Assembly: GCA_022984795.1 (NCBI GenBank)
Contig: JALIHJ010000024.1
Location: 1-64,000 of the forward strand
Source of the DNA: Fabrea salina
Lineage: Eukaryota > Ciliophora > Heterotrichea > Heterotrichida > Fabreidae
Length of the DNA stretch: 64,000 bases
Direction: 5' to 3'
Position numbers and translations under genes: made by a program. The notes beneath the pieces were generated by a model that did no database searches, was not told the DNA's origin, and saw only the letters and a list, made by a program, of their open reading frames with translations. Of this stretch, positions 19,001 to 27,900 are shown one piece after another; positions within the stretch are counted from its first letter, which is position 1, and the number at the start of each line of letters is the position of its first letter.

Positions 19001-21896
19001 AATTGGCTATTTAGTGAGTTTAGGAATGTTGTCAGCAATGACCTTTACTAAATCGGCTGAACTCTTCCAAGCTAGCTCACTAGTAGTTATGCTGTCTACG
19101 CCTTTGGAGTGCTTTTTAGTTGCTTATGGTTTTAAGTTTTTAGGACCATCATCTTCACCTCTGCAACTCGGAAAGCTCATTAAAAAGCTCCAGCTCCATA
19201 GTTTGAAGCTAAAAAAATTGCTTCTAAAAGAGTCTGGTAGTCAAGAAGAAGTAAATGAGTTGTACACTTACAGTGTTTGGACTCTTAGATTCAAAACTCA
19301 GGTAACAGAAACTCTCTACAAGTCCAGAAAGCCCAAAGTTCCGATTAAGAAGTATCGCTACACTTTTGTGGTAGGGTCTTTGGGGATGGTAATTTTGTGG
19401 GGGTCCTTGCTAGAAGACACAAACTTAAGTGCTATGTTTAGCATTCTGTGCTTAGCCCATATTTCTATTTGTCTTTTTAGCTTTACTTCTAGATTCAACT
19501 CAGACTCTGGCTCAACAGTTTATGCTTTCCAGTTTGTTAACCAGTTGTCTTTAGTGCTTCTGGTACTTTCTGGAGCATACCAGCATATAGAAGTATTGCT
19601 TATTTTAATTTTATGCTTCTTTTCCCTTGACTACGATTGGATCTTAACTTTAGGTGCTTATTCTAGCTTATGGATTGTCAGTTTGCTTTATGCGTACTTC
19701 TACTTTGAAAGCAATGCTTCCTTAGAGGACTATTTGTTTTTTGCATCCAGGCTTACCTTTTTTATACTAACTTGTGCAGTGATGGTTTACTTTAAAGAGA
19801 AACAGAAGCGTAGAGATTTTATCTTCAGAATAGAAACTGAAAGCAGTATGAAGAAGGTCAATGAAGTCCTTAAGCACATATTTCCCCCCTTTGTCCGCAA
19901 ACGCGTCAAAGAAGGCATCACCTACATTGCTGAAGACCAGGGCGACGTTACTGTCCTTTTCTGCAACATTTGTCACTTCGACGAGATTGTCCACTCCTAC
20001 TCTTCCTACGAACTCACTAAACTCCTGGACTTGATCTTCACTAAGTTCGACGACCTGTGCACCAAAGTAGGCATGACCAAGGTAGAGACTGTAGGCTACA
20101 CCTACATGGCCTGTGCTGGACTCATTGACAGCGAACGCGACCTAGACAAACGACTCCAGATAGTGTCCCAGGTGAGGAGGGCCTTGGAGATGGCAGTGGG
20201 GATGGTGAGTGAGTGCAGGGAAATAAGGGTACTCGAAGGCAGACAACTGAACGTGAAGATAGGCATCCATTCTGGACCAGTAGCAGCAGGAGTCGTGGGG
20301 AGCCACAAACCACAGTTCTCTTTGGTAGGCGACACTGTGAACACTGCCAGCAGAATGGCAAGCACAGCTGAAAACACCATCCAGGTGTCGGGAGAGGCCT
20401 ACGAGTTGCTGGACGACAGGTCTGGACTGCACTTTGAACAAAAAGAAATCTTCGCCAAAGGAAAAGGAAACATGGTTACTTATGATGTGAAACTGGATGA
20501 TGAAGATGAAAAAGAAACAGAACAAATAATGACACAGTTGTACGGAACTGATTCAACTCATACGTTAGAAAATTGCAAAAATGTATACGGTAGAGATCAA
20601 CTATGGACTATGTTTAGTTTATCAGGAGACTATAACAGTAGTCAAGATTACTCCCAGTTCAAAAGAGATAACGAGGAAAATGTATATTTAAACCTTTTCC
20701 CTCTAAAGGAAACTGGCTCGGAAAGAAAGCTGAGGAAGAAAATAAACTCACAAAAGCGTCAACTACTTAAATATGCATCAATGATATATGCAATTAGTTG
20801 CTTAGCTGAGGTAGTTCACTTGACAGCTTTTTCGGAATTCATTTACATAGTTATTGGATTCCTAGAGTTATCACTAGTGGTGATTTTACTCTTGAGGTCA
20901 TGGTTTCAAAGGGTTTCTTCTGACTGGTTGGTGCAGACTCTTTACTTTTCTTTATTTATTCTGAATTCTACTCAACTCCATTTCTCCTCAGTTAATTCTA
21001 TTGAGTTCCAGGGTGCAAAGATCTACTACATTTTGTTTTTGATGTCAATTCTAAGCTTTATTCATTTCAAGTATGCAGCTATATCAGTAGTAGCTGTGGG
21101 AATCTTGCATTCAATTCAGTTATTTTTCATCAATGATAATTTTAGTCAGTTTTCTTTCAAGGCGGCTTTACTAACTCTGTATGTAATTCTAGGAATTGCC
21201 ATACTGTTTTTCACTGAAAAAATCAATAGGATTTATTTAATCAGAAATCAATATGCCACAAAAGACCAAGAAGTGACTGAAAACCTACTCAACAACATCC
21301 TTCCCAAACACGTACTTGAGAACCTCAAAGAAGAAAAAACCCAAACTGACACTTTCCACAACATGACTCTTCTCTACGCCGACATCGTAGGCTTCACTCA
21401 GTGGTCCTCTGGCAAAGAGCCCATCGAAGTAGTTGAGATGCTTTCCCACCTCTTCGACCACTTCGACCAGCACTGCAAACAACTAGGCATCTACAAAGTC
21501 CACACCATCGGCGACTGCTATGTAGTCATGGGCACCAACTCCACTACTGCCAGAGACCCCCTCCAGGAAGCCCTGAACGTAGCTGAGTTTGCGCAGAGAA
21601 TGATTTCAGTGATCCAGCAAGTCAACCGGGAAGAAGGCACCAACCTGGACATGAGGATTGGAGTGCACACGGGAGAAGTGATTGGAGGAGTGACTGGCAC
21701 AAGCATAGTGCGGTACGACATCTACGGGTCAGACGTGCTGATAGCCAACAAGGCAGAAAGCAACGGAGAACCAGGCAGAGTGTGTGTGAGCGAAAGCACC
21801 AAGCAGTTGTTGGAAGCCTGCAGTTCCTTAGATTTCCAGTTCCACAAAACCATTGAAGAGGATACTAAGCTTTACTTCTTAAGCAACAAGGATTAA
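16068..21896 (+). CDS. Receptor guanylyl cyclase with P4-ATPase-like domain, paralogue 1
   Basis: 1,942 residues. The front half has P4-ATPase topology, but its catalytic motifs are degenerate: the dephosphorylation loop reads FFDETPLRGKK, the phosphorylation site reads EKNSLLD (near 360) where DKTGTLT is expected, and the GDGxND position reads GKSMIWN. Two cyclase domains follow, each after membrane spans. C1 (from about 1294) has lost both metal-binding Asp (FCNICHF; VGYTYM) but keeps the substrate Glu of VETVG and the NTASRM transition-state residues. C2 (from about 1765) keeps both Asp (YADIVGF; TIGDCYV). Together they would form one site making cGMP. This is the alveolate guanylyl cyclase plan. 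The start is the ATG at 16068. The stop overlaps that of CDC50 by 4 nt. Confidence 0.93.
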   Translation: MEERFLRSYKFDSKENGDLKSNKAFILGAKLPRVSVFILSSLLKAHPSLIIFLGISLAETLVLGEFLNGVLALLTLGLCLLMRLAYYRHITKQEKLLDNSQCIVWNSREFVEKKRKELREWDLVLVHKDQPVPADLLLLAMDPSNASCFFDETPLRGKKFLKCKKSVKQLQKHFQVAALDNLHLLVSSLAGRVKVAEPRADPDYFEGEFKTSDSPVAQKLGLKHFAAQGSVLRISEWVLGLAVYVGAETKVCLNAKTSQEKSSATERRLKSWSWASIGVWAVLVTVCTLLSSFLYQSEAGLKSITRLMVVMSAVMPFSLVIILQVTRELLAFKINQMDEGTKILNSQVIENLGSVENLLIEKNSLLDPKETYGKSVMINDEIITLPTERRFDLDGDLTKMFNQENFLVALVVCNKFIYNYSSGVHETSSTEDETLLKIAEELGIDFEFYDIENVRVNYNSEDLEFQLMAWQEFNCHEKKMRVIVKNKKTKMLTLFVRGPIKSILPLLNFQDREFLLNDLSVLDGSKVICYGCRVLQTKELVRFQVSLENAQKSALNKEDKIGNLYGEFETGLAYLGLANLESSLEANTVETFNALESAGLNFWLLHDETQDTGKSLADQLELTNEAIDTFIVADFNETKELLETLQNYLKSLWRFATPKMNSFGKMLNVSDLSFESEPSANSLVNLFRKINNSKKQGKVLPGGFSSWCLPKFGIDVEAKAFSLATENELCCNLLCEFLMSAGFVNLFSVKPRIIAMLNEFFECANKSKLATLSIGKSMIWNSVTHTSDVSVQVSSHKINQPVVADVEVQDFSALRKLVVVYGRWALTSVCRVICFDIYKNVLLVTLVLFYQFYCEFSGTSIINDSYLFLMSNLVLVIPYIIEGASAKGFFGHEALQSAETYQFESSLSWKLIAFYSLLGIIQALVISLNILVWSYPITTGNGKTENLEVTSSVVLVSTGLALLTTTALFSKSFNGYSIIGYLVSLGMLSAMTFTKSAELFQASSLVVMLSTPLECFLVAYGFKFLGPSSSPLQLGKLIKKLQLHSLKLKKLLLKESGSQEEVNELYTYSVWTLRFKTQVTETLYKSRKPKVPIKKYRYTFVVGSLGMVILWGSLLEDTNLSAMFSILCLAHISICLFSFTSRFNSDSGSTVYAFQFVNQLSLVLLVLSGAYQHIEVLLILILCFFSLDYDWILTLGAYSSLWIVSLLYAYFYFESNASLEDYLFFASRLTFFILTCAVMVYFKEKQKRRDFIFRIETESSMKKVNEVLKHIFPPFVRKRVKEGITYIAEDQGDVTVLFCNICHFDEIVHSYSSYELTKLLDLIFTKFDDLCTKVGMTKVETVGYTYMACAGLIDSERDLDKRLQIVSQVRRALEMAVGMVSECREIRVLEGRQLNVKIGIHSGPVAAGVVGSHKPQFSLVGDTVNTASRMASTAENTIQVSGEAYELLDDRSGLHFEQKEIFAKGKGNMVTYDVKLDDEDEKETEQIMTQLYGTDSTHTLENCKNVYGRDQLWTMFSLSGDYNSSQDYSQFKRDNEENVYLNLFPLKETGSERKLRKKINSQKRQLLKYASMIYAISCLAEVVHLTAFSEFIYIVIGFLELSLVVILLLRSWFQRVSSDWLVQTLYFSLFILNSTQLHFSSVNSIEFQGAKIYYILFLMSILSFIHFKYAAISVVAVGILHSIQLFFINDNFSQFSFKAALLTLYVILGIAILFFTEKINRIYLIRNQYATKDQEVTENLLNNILPKHVLENLKEEKTQTDTFHNMTLLYADIVGFTQWSSGKEPIEVVEMLSHLFDHFDQHCKQLGIYKVHTIGDCYVVMGTNSTTARDPLQEALNVAEFAQRMISVIQQVNREEGTNLDMRIGVHTGEVIGGVTGTSIVRYDIYGSDVLIANKAESNGEPGRVCVSESTKQLLEACSSLDFQFHKTIEEDTKLYFLSNKD
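16378..16960 (+). repeat. Near-identical tract shared by cyclases 1 and 2 (ATPase-like region)
   Basis: These 583 bp match 25286-25868 in the second cyclase without indels and with about 16 differences counted by eye, many of them silent and four clustered at the 3' edge. Identity starts and ends abruptly; the flanking coding DNA on either side is strongly diverged even where the protein is alignable. The third cyclase does not share it (compare 33576-34160). The pattern fits gene conversion between copies 1 and 2. Confidence 0.85.
19815..20487 (+). repeat. Near-identical cyclase C1 tract shared by all three paralogues
   Basis: The C1 cyclase domain DNA at 19815-20487 matches 28519-29191 (same length) and, over a slightly shorter span, 36991-37590. 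Identity is very high including third codon positions and ends sharply at ACTTATGATG in all three copies, after which the sequences are unrelated in length and content. The tract is richer in G+C than the variable regions around it. Confidence 0.85.
21260..21857 (+). repeat. Near-identical cyclase C2 tract shared by all three paralogues
   Basis: The C2 domain DNA at 21260-21857 matches 29979-30576 and about 38388-38944. Copies 2 and 3 remain identical for roughly 15 bp more, to about 30592 and 38958. The preceding transmembrane regions are far diverged in all three copies. Together with the C1 tract this makes the genes mosaics of shared and private DNA. Confidence 0.85.
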
Positions 21897-22816
21897 TTAT
21901 CTTTATCATTGACTAAGAACAATCCTTTTTTCTTCCTATAATAAGCAGAGAAAGCCATTAAGCCAGAGCCTAATATTGAAAAGCACCCTACTAGGATGTA
22001 AATTATTCCTAAGAACCCAATGTTCCCTCCTAGTCCCCAAGTAGTAGTTAAGTGTACATACTTTTTACCATCAAAATTGCTAACATCATAAATATTGTTA
22101 ACATGTAGGGTGTAATGGCCTTCATCCAGGTCTTGTTTTATTTTGCCCCAGAGCTTTTTTAGTTTGGGCAATCCTCCCACACTCATCCAAACAATAAAGT
22201 GCCCATCAGTTACATCAGTCCAAGCATCATCTTCATCCTTAGGCTTTATGAATTTATCGTTGTCCCAGGAAATCCCATTCTCATCTATTATGACATAATT
22301 TCCCTCATCAAAAAACAACTTAAATGTGTCGTTGAAATACGATCTTGCGATTAGCCCGCAAGGATTGGCAGGAGTTGAAGAATTCAGGTTTTTTCCGCGA
22401 CCATTATCTAAGTCGCCCACAGTCTCAATAGGTTTGCAATAGCTTTTAATAGTGTCCTTGTCGACTTTGTGGCCTAAAAGTTGGTCTACAGACCTACTGT
22501 CAGAGTACTCTCTGTGGTTTTGATACATTCCTTCAATTATGTAGTAAAGAAACACAGGAGAGTTCATTTTTTGGGGGATGTGAATTCCTACCCTGCAGTT
22601 TGTTTCATTTTTTGAACACTTATCATCATACCTTTGAGTGACTTCAACTACACTGTTGCTTTTTGTAGTTATGATGACTCCAACAGTCAAAAACACCAGA
22701 CCTAAGACCATGTATATAACTGCTCCTGCCTCTCTGGAAGGAATGCACTGCCACCCCTTGAGTCTCTGCTGTTTGAAGTCAGAGTTTTTGGGTTTGTTTT
22801 TCTTGTCTGATTCCAT
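21893..22816 (-). CDS. CDC50: CDC50/LEM3-family flippase subunit
   Basis: 307 residues with the CDC50 layout: a cytosolic N-terminus, TM1 at about 31-50, a large exoplasmic domain, and TM2 at about 268-293 (GFLGIIYILVGCFSILGSG). Family motifs are clear: VFLYYIIEGMYQNHREY, the PCGLIARSYFNDTF segment, and GLGGNIGFLG before TM2. N-glycosylation sites (NET, NSS, NDT) and paired Cys lie in the exoplasmic domain. CDC50 proteins are obligatory partners of P4-ATPase lipid flippases. In apicomplexans one CDC50 binds the P4-ATPase-guanylyl cyclase fusion. This gene is tail-to-tail with cyclase 1, the two stops sharing TTAA (21893-21896). A role as cyclase partner is inference from that linkage and from apicomplexan precedent. 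Confidence 0.93.
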   Translation of the reverse strand: MESDKKNKPKNSDFKQQRLKGWQCIPSREAGAVIYMVLGLVFLTVGVIITTKSNSVVEVTQRYDDKCSKNETNCRVGIHIPQKMNSPVFLYYIIEGMYQNHREYSDSRSVDQLLGHKVDKDTIKSYCKPIETVGDLDNGRGKNLNSSTPANPCGLIARSYFNDTFKLFFDEGNYVIIDENGISWDNDKFIKPKDEDDAWTDVTDGHFIVWMSVGGLPKLKKLWGKIKQDLDEGHYTLHVNNIYDVSNFDGKKYVHLTTTWGLGGNIGFLGIIYILVGCFSILGSGLMAFSAYYRKKKGLFLVNDKDN

Positions 22817-22953
22817 TATTAACTTTACTCGCCAACAAGAACTTAGAGTGAATTAAGTGTATATGCAGTCAGTGATGAAGTCTTAATCATTAAGCAGAAA
22901 CTCTAGTCAAACATCATATTTTTATAAAGCACCATTAATATGAAAGTTCAGCC

Positions 22954-23571
22954 ATGAAAAAACCTTTCTTTTTGGGAATCACAGGAGGGGCTGGAGGCGG
23001 CAAAAAAAGACTTGCCACTAAAATCCAAGACTCAGTGGGCGCAGGTAGTTGTTTGGTATTGAACACTGGACACTTCTACAGAGACCTCACCAAAAATCAA
23101 CTTTTGGACATAGACAACTACAACTTCGACCACCCTTCAGCCTTTGACTTCCAGGAGATGAAAAACACAGTCCAGACTCTGCTTAACTGGCAAGAAGTGA
23201 AAGTGCCCCAGTACGACCACCTCCACTTCAAAAGAACTGGTTCTGAGTTGACTCTACAGCCTGCACAAGTGATGATCTTGGAAGGAATAGCTTCTATGTA
23301 CGACGAAGAACTTAGGAACTGGATGGACTTGAAGTTGTTCATTCAGTTGGACTCAGACGAAAGATTGGCGAAAAGAATCTCAGTAGAAGTCAACGAAAGA
23401 GGGAGGGACACCCAATGGGTGCTTTCGCAATACTTAAAGTTCGTGAAACCTGCTTATGAAGAGTTCATTTTGCCGCTCAAAAAGTACTGCGACATCATCA
23501 TTCCTAAAGGCGCAGACAACGAAGCCGCTTTTAATGTACTTATCAACCAAATAAAGTCTAAACTTCACTAA
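22954..23571 (+). CDS. Uridine/cytidine kinase-like protein, catalytic residues altered
   Basis: 205 residues, clearly of the uridine kinase family: FDHPSAFD, YDHLHFKR, VMILEGIASMY, then GRDTQWVLSQYLKFVKPAYEEF and IIPKGADNEAAFNV. However the P-loop reads GGAGGGKK (11-18), with Lys where Thr or Ser normally binds the Mg-ATP phosphate. The position of the catalytic Asp (normally DSFYR) reads TGHFYR (38-43), and the lid RRxxRD is altered (KRISVEVNERGRD). It is therefore probably a pseudoenzyme or a regulator, since the fold is otherwise well conserved. It is divergent from CDC50 (137 nt between starts), with a coiled-coil gene 6 nt downstream. Confidence 0.82.
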   Translation: MKKPFFLGITGGAGGGKKRLATKIQDSVGAGSCLVLNTGHFYRDLTKNQLLDIDNYNFDHPSAFDFQEMKNTVQTLLNWQEVKVPQYDHLHFKRTGSELTLQPAQVMILEGIASMYDEELRNWMDLKLFIQLDSDERLAKRISVEVNERGRDTQWVLSQYLKFVKPAYEEFILPLKKYCDIIIPKGADNEAAFNVLINQIKSKLH

Positions 23572-23577
23572 TCTTAA

Positions 23578-24948
23578 ATGGCAAAAGACTACCAGCAACT
23601 GCAACTTGAAAACAAAGAACTGAAGAACAGCCTTGCTGAAATCAAAAGTGAACTTGAACTGACTATGAACTTGCTCCAAAAGTGCAAAGAGTTCAAACTG
23701 CACACTGAAGCCCTTATGCAGGACTTAGAAATCCAACTTGAAGAAGTCTGTGAGTCCAGGACTTCCCAAGTGGTTGCTGAGACACTTCAGAGCTTCTACA
23801 CGATAAACAACAGAATTGAACAAGACCTGCCGCAAAGCACCCTTCAAGAATACAAACAAAAACTGGAAGAAGCTACTTCTATCTGCGAAGAGTACTCTTT
23901 GCACATCAAAGAACTCAAGTCGAAAAACAAGAAACTCAACGAAGAACTTAAACAACTAAAAACTCCAGTGAAGAAGTCCAGCAAAGAAGTTCAGTGCTCG
24001 AACGCTGAACACGTAAAGAAACTTAAGGACTTAGCTGAGTCCAAAGAAAGAGAAAAACTCATTGCTGAAAAGAAACTTAAAGACAAAGAAAAAGACCTCC
24101 ACGAAAAAACTGAAGAAGTCCTAAACCTCAAAAGAACCCTTGAAAAAACCAAACTTGCCTACGAAAAACTCAAAAAACAAGAAGAAAACACCTCTAAAGA
24201 AAACAAAGACCTAACCCACCAACTCCACACACTCCAAGAAAAGATTCCTCAAGACAACCACCCAGAAAAGTTAGTTGTGTGCCAAGAAGAAAATGATAAG
24301 TTAAAAAAACAACTCCAGAACTCACTTAAGTCACACAAACAACTCCAAGACTGCAACTCTGAACTCAAACTCAAACTAAAAGAACTCGAGTCAACCGAAA
24401 CAACACTCAGCAGTGCCCTCAAAGAAAAGTCTGAAGCTTACAAACGACTGCTCAACAGAATGAAGTATTTAGAAGACTCTAAAGCCAAGTTGAAAGCAAA
24501 CGCTGACTCTGAACTCCAGGAAGAAACCAAAAAGGCTGAAGAAAACCTTTCCAAACTCAAAACAAAAGTCAAAAAGAAGTCCCAACAAGTCCTTGACTTA
24601 GAATCTGAAAAGTCCAAACTCCATAAAGAACTTGAAGTGTTCCACCAACAAGTGACAGAACTTCAAGCTCAACTCCAAGTTAAAAACCAAAACTTAACTG
24701 AAAAAACCCAAAGTTTAGAAAAATACCGTTTTAAACTGAAGCACTACAAAGAAACCATTTTTGAGTTGAAGAGTTCTGTAAGTGAACTCAAAGCCTCTGT
24801 TGAAGAATTGTCATGCAAACTCGAACACTCAGAACAAGAAAAGGAACGACTGTATAGTTTCAACTCAAAGTTTTTAGAAGAGAGTCCTGAAGAACACCCC
24901 CAAGAAAACGATATTTACTTTGAAAAGTGGCTCAGGACTCTTAGGTAA
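23578..24948 (+). CDS. Long coiled-coil protein, unknown
   Basis: 456 residues, almost wholly predicted coiled coil from residue 1 to about 430, very rich in Lys, Glu, Leu and Gln with regular leucine heptads (LENKELKNSLAEIKSELEL and onward). The first 75 residues are less charged and may be a small N-terminal module. The C-terminal 20 residues (DIYFEKWLRTL) are not coiled coil. No motor, zinc or membrane segment is visible. Ciliates have many such proteins in basal bodies and cortical fibres; a cytoskeletal role is plausible but cannot be shown. It lies 6 nt after the kinase-like gene and 24 nt before cyclase 2, all on one strand. Confidence 0.8.
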   Translation: MAKDYQQLQLENKELKNSLAEIKSELELTMNLLQKCKEFKLHTEALMQDLEIQLEEVCESRTSQVVAETLQSFYTINNRIEQDLPQSTLQEYKQKLEEATSICEEYSLHIKELKSKNKKLNEELKQLKTPVKKSSKEVQCSNAEHVKKLKDLAESKEREKLIAEKKLKDKEKDLHEKTEEVLNLKRTLEKTKLAYEKLKKQEENTSKENKDLTHQLHTLQEKIPQDNHPEKLVVCQEENDKLKKQLQNSLKSHKQLQDCNSELKLKLKELESTETTLSSALKEKSEAYKRLLNRMKYLEDSKAKLKANADSELQEETKKAEENLSKLKTKVKKKSQQVLDLESEKSKLHKELEVFHQQVTELQAQLQVKNQNLTEKTQSLEKYRFKLKHYKETIFELKSSVSELKASVEELSCKLEHSEQEKERLYSFNSKFLEESPEEHPQENDIYFEKWLRTLR

Positions 24949-24972
24949 TTGTGGTAATTAACTGACTGTAAA

Positions 24973-27900
24973 ATGGAACAAAACAAGTACTATGCTAAGT
25001 TTACGAGAAAGTTTGACTTGGAAAATTTTAGAAACTCTCCTCCGAAACTCACAAATATTGCTAAAGAAGGTCGGATTGTTAGAAACTGTTTGCTTCACCT
25101 CTTCAAGCAAAGACCTTCAATTCTTTTTTTGGGAGTTCTTTTACTCTTGGAAGTTTTTTTTAACAGTGAGTTTTATCTCTTCTTGCCTGTAGCTTTAGCT
25201 CTGTTTTCTTATCCATTTGTCCGGATTATTGAGTTCAGACATTATTCTTCTATCAAGCGCTCTTTAGATCAAAAAAAGGTCCACTTCTGGAATTCAAGAG
25301 AATTTGTGGAAAAGAAGAGAAAGGAGCTCAGGGAGTGGGACCTAGTGCTAGTCCACAAAGACCAGTCAGTCCCTGCCGACCTCCTCCTGCTTGCCATGGA
25401 CCCCTCCAACGCCAGTTGCTTCTTCGACGAAACTCCTCTCCGCGGCAAAAAGTTCCTCAAGTGCAAGAAGTCAGTCAAGCAGCTCCAAAAGCACTTCCAA
25501 GTAGCAGCCCTGGACAACCTGCACCTGTTAGTGTCTAGTTTGGCGGGAAAAGTCAAGGTGGCTGAGCCCAGGGCTGACCCTGACTACTTCGAAGGAGAGT
25601 TCAAAACAAGTGACTCGCCAGTAGCACAGAAACTAGGCCTGAAGCACTTTGCTGCGCAGGGAAGTGTGCTGAGGATCTCGGAGTGGGTGTTGGGACTGGC
25701 AGTGTATGTGGGGGCTGAAACAAAGGTGTGTTTGAACGCCAAAACAAGTCAAGGAAAAAGCTCAGCAACGGAAAGAAGACTGAAGAGTTGGAGCTGGGCA
25801 AGCATTGGAGTGTGGGCAGTTTTAGTGACTGGCTCCACTCTACTCAGTTCTTTTCTTTATCAGAGTGATTTGAGAACTGCTTTGGTTTTTATGAGGGTTT
25901 TAAGCAGTCTCATTCCATCTTCGATTTACTTAGTTATTGATTTGAGCAGGTTTCTGATTGGCAGAAGAATAAGTGATGAAAAGATCAAAGTAATGAGAAG
26001 TCAAGTTCTTGAGAACCTGGGAGACTTAGAATACTTACTGGTTGAAAAAAACTCTTTTTTGAGTCCAGAAGAGTATAGAATAAGTAGTATTCATACTAAA
26101 GAAACATTAATAAAACCTGAAGATTTTCTGGAGAGTCCTTTAGAAGAAAGGTTTTTAGTAGCTTTAGCAGTTTGCAATAAGTTTATATACGAAGGCAGTC
26201 CGGAAACCTACCAAACTTGGGACACCAAAGAGGAATTCTTTAGTAGAACAGCAGAGTCTTTAGGAGCTTCACTAGAATTTCAGGACAGAAAAGAAATTAA
26301 AGTGTATCTTCCTTGGAGTGAGTTTGAGTTTAAAGTGCTAGGAAATCAAGAATTCAAGTTCCACGAAGAAAAAGTAAGGGTGATACTCCAAGACAAACTC
26401 ACAAACTTGATACTGCTATTCGTGAGAGGTCCTTTTGAAAACATGATACCTTGTTTAGCTGACCCTGAATCAGTCCAGAACTCTGACTCAGTTTGTTTTG
26501 CCTACAAAGTTGTGTCACCAGAAACTTTACTAGAAGTTGAAAACTCCCTTGAAAGTGCTAAGTGGTCTCTGAACAAAGAACAAAATACCGCAAAAGTATA
26601 CCAAGCACTAGAAAGTGACTTAGAGTACTTGGGTTCAGTTAAACTTGAGTATAAAATTGAAAAAGACTCAGGTAATACTTGGAAGCTTCTAAGTAACTCT
26701 GGCTTGAAATTTTGGGTGTTTCACGAAGAAAAGCAGTCTTTGAGTCATGAATTTGCAGAACAACTAAATGTTCCCTTGCAGATTTACCTGAGCATGACTG
26801 ACTGCCAAGGTGCCTGTGACTTAGAGCAGGTCATGGCTGAGGCCACTCTGGAGAGACCACCAAACAAACACCATCCAAACCAGAGTAGTGAATTTTTGCT
26901 TGATGAGACTATTGTTAACCCCACTAGTAGAGTTTCACCAGCAAACCCTGAAAGTTATGGAGTTGAGGTTTCAAAGGATACACTTGCACTTGTGTTTCAG
27001 CAAAAAGTTTGTGAGAGCCAGGTTTCTAGGTTCCTGTTTAAAGCAAACTTAGTTAACTTTCTCCGGCTGACTACAACTCAGTTAGCAATCCTAGCGAACT
27101 ACTTTAGAGCAAGCAACAGAAACAAACCAAATACTTTGAGTTTTGGAAAAGGTGGAATCTGGAGCTCTCTAATGCACTCTTCAGACGTTAGTGTCCAAGT
27201 TGCCAATCCAGATATTCTTTGTTTTTCAGACATTCAAGTTTCGAAGTTCAGCGACCTAAAGAAACTAATTTTGGAGTGCGGTCCTTTTGCCTCAAACAAG
27301 ATCAAAAAGTTCATTTGTCTTGACATTTACAAAAACTGCTTCATAGCTATTTGTGGTATTTTGTACCAGTTAAACACTGGGTTTGAAGGGGAGAACTTCC
27401 TAGACAGATGGAGTTTTATTGTGACTACACACTTATTGTTAGCTGTGCTACTCATTGCGGAGGCGAACTACTCTTCTGGGGATACAGGGTTCTCCCTAAA
27501 CTTCGGTAGGATTGTTTTTTGGTTCTGTTTGGGGTTAGTTCAGTCTCTAGTTACTTGTTACTTTGGCTCTTTAGGAATAATTGACCTAGAAAACACCTAT
27601 AAGCCAGAATTAACCGCTGTCTTATTGGGACTATCTATTCAGACTACAGTTTTAGTTTTCTCACCTAAGCTCACTAAACAAGGCTTAGCTGCTCAGTTTC
27701 TGTGTTTGGGAATTCTTATGTTAGCTCAAAACCTGGACTTTTTCAGAGAATTAGAAGGAACTACTTGGTGTTTAGGGTTATCTTGCTTGATTGCAAACTG
27801 TTTAGTTGCTGTGACTTTCAGGTTTGTTTTGCCTTGGAGATTTAACCAAAAACTAACCAACTTTGAAAAAATCGTCACTTATAGTGCTAGACTAAGGTCT

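Noticed and set aside
20102-20525. Overlapping minus-strand open frames of 79-127 codons opposite the cyclase C1 domains (also near 28806-29259 and 37205-37607)
   Set aside because: They occur at the same place in all three paralogues only because the underlying DNA is nearly identical, and they follow the codon pattern of the sense gene. No domain or start context supports them.
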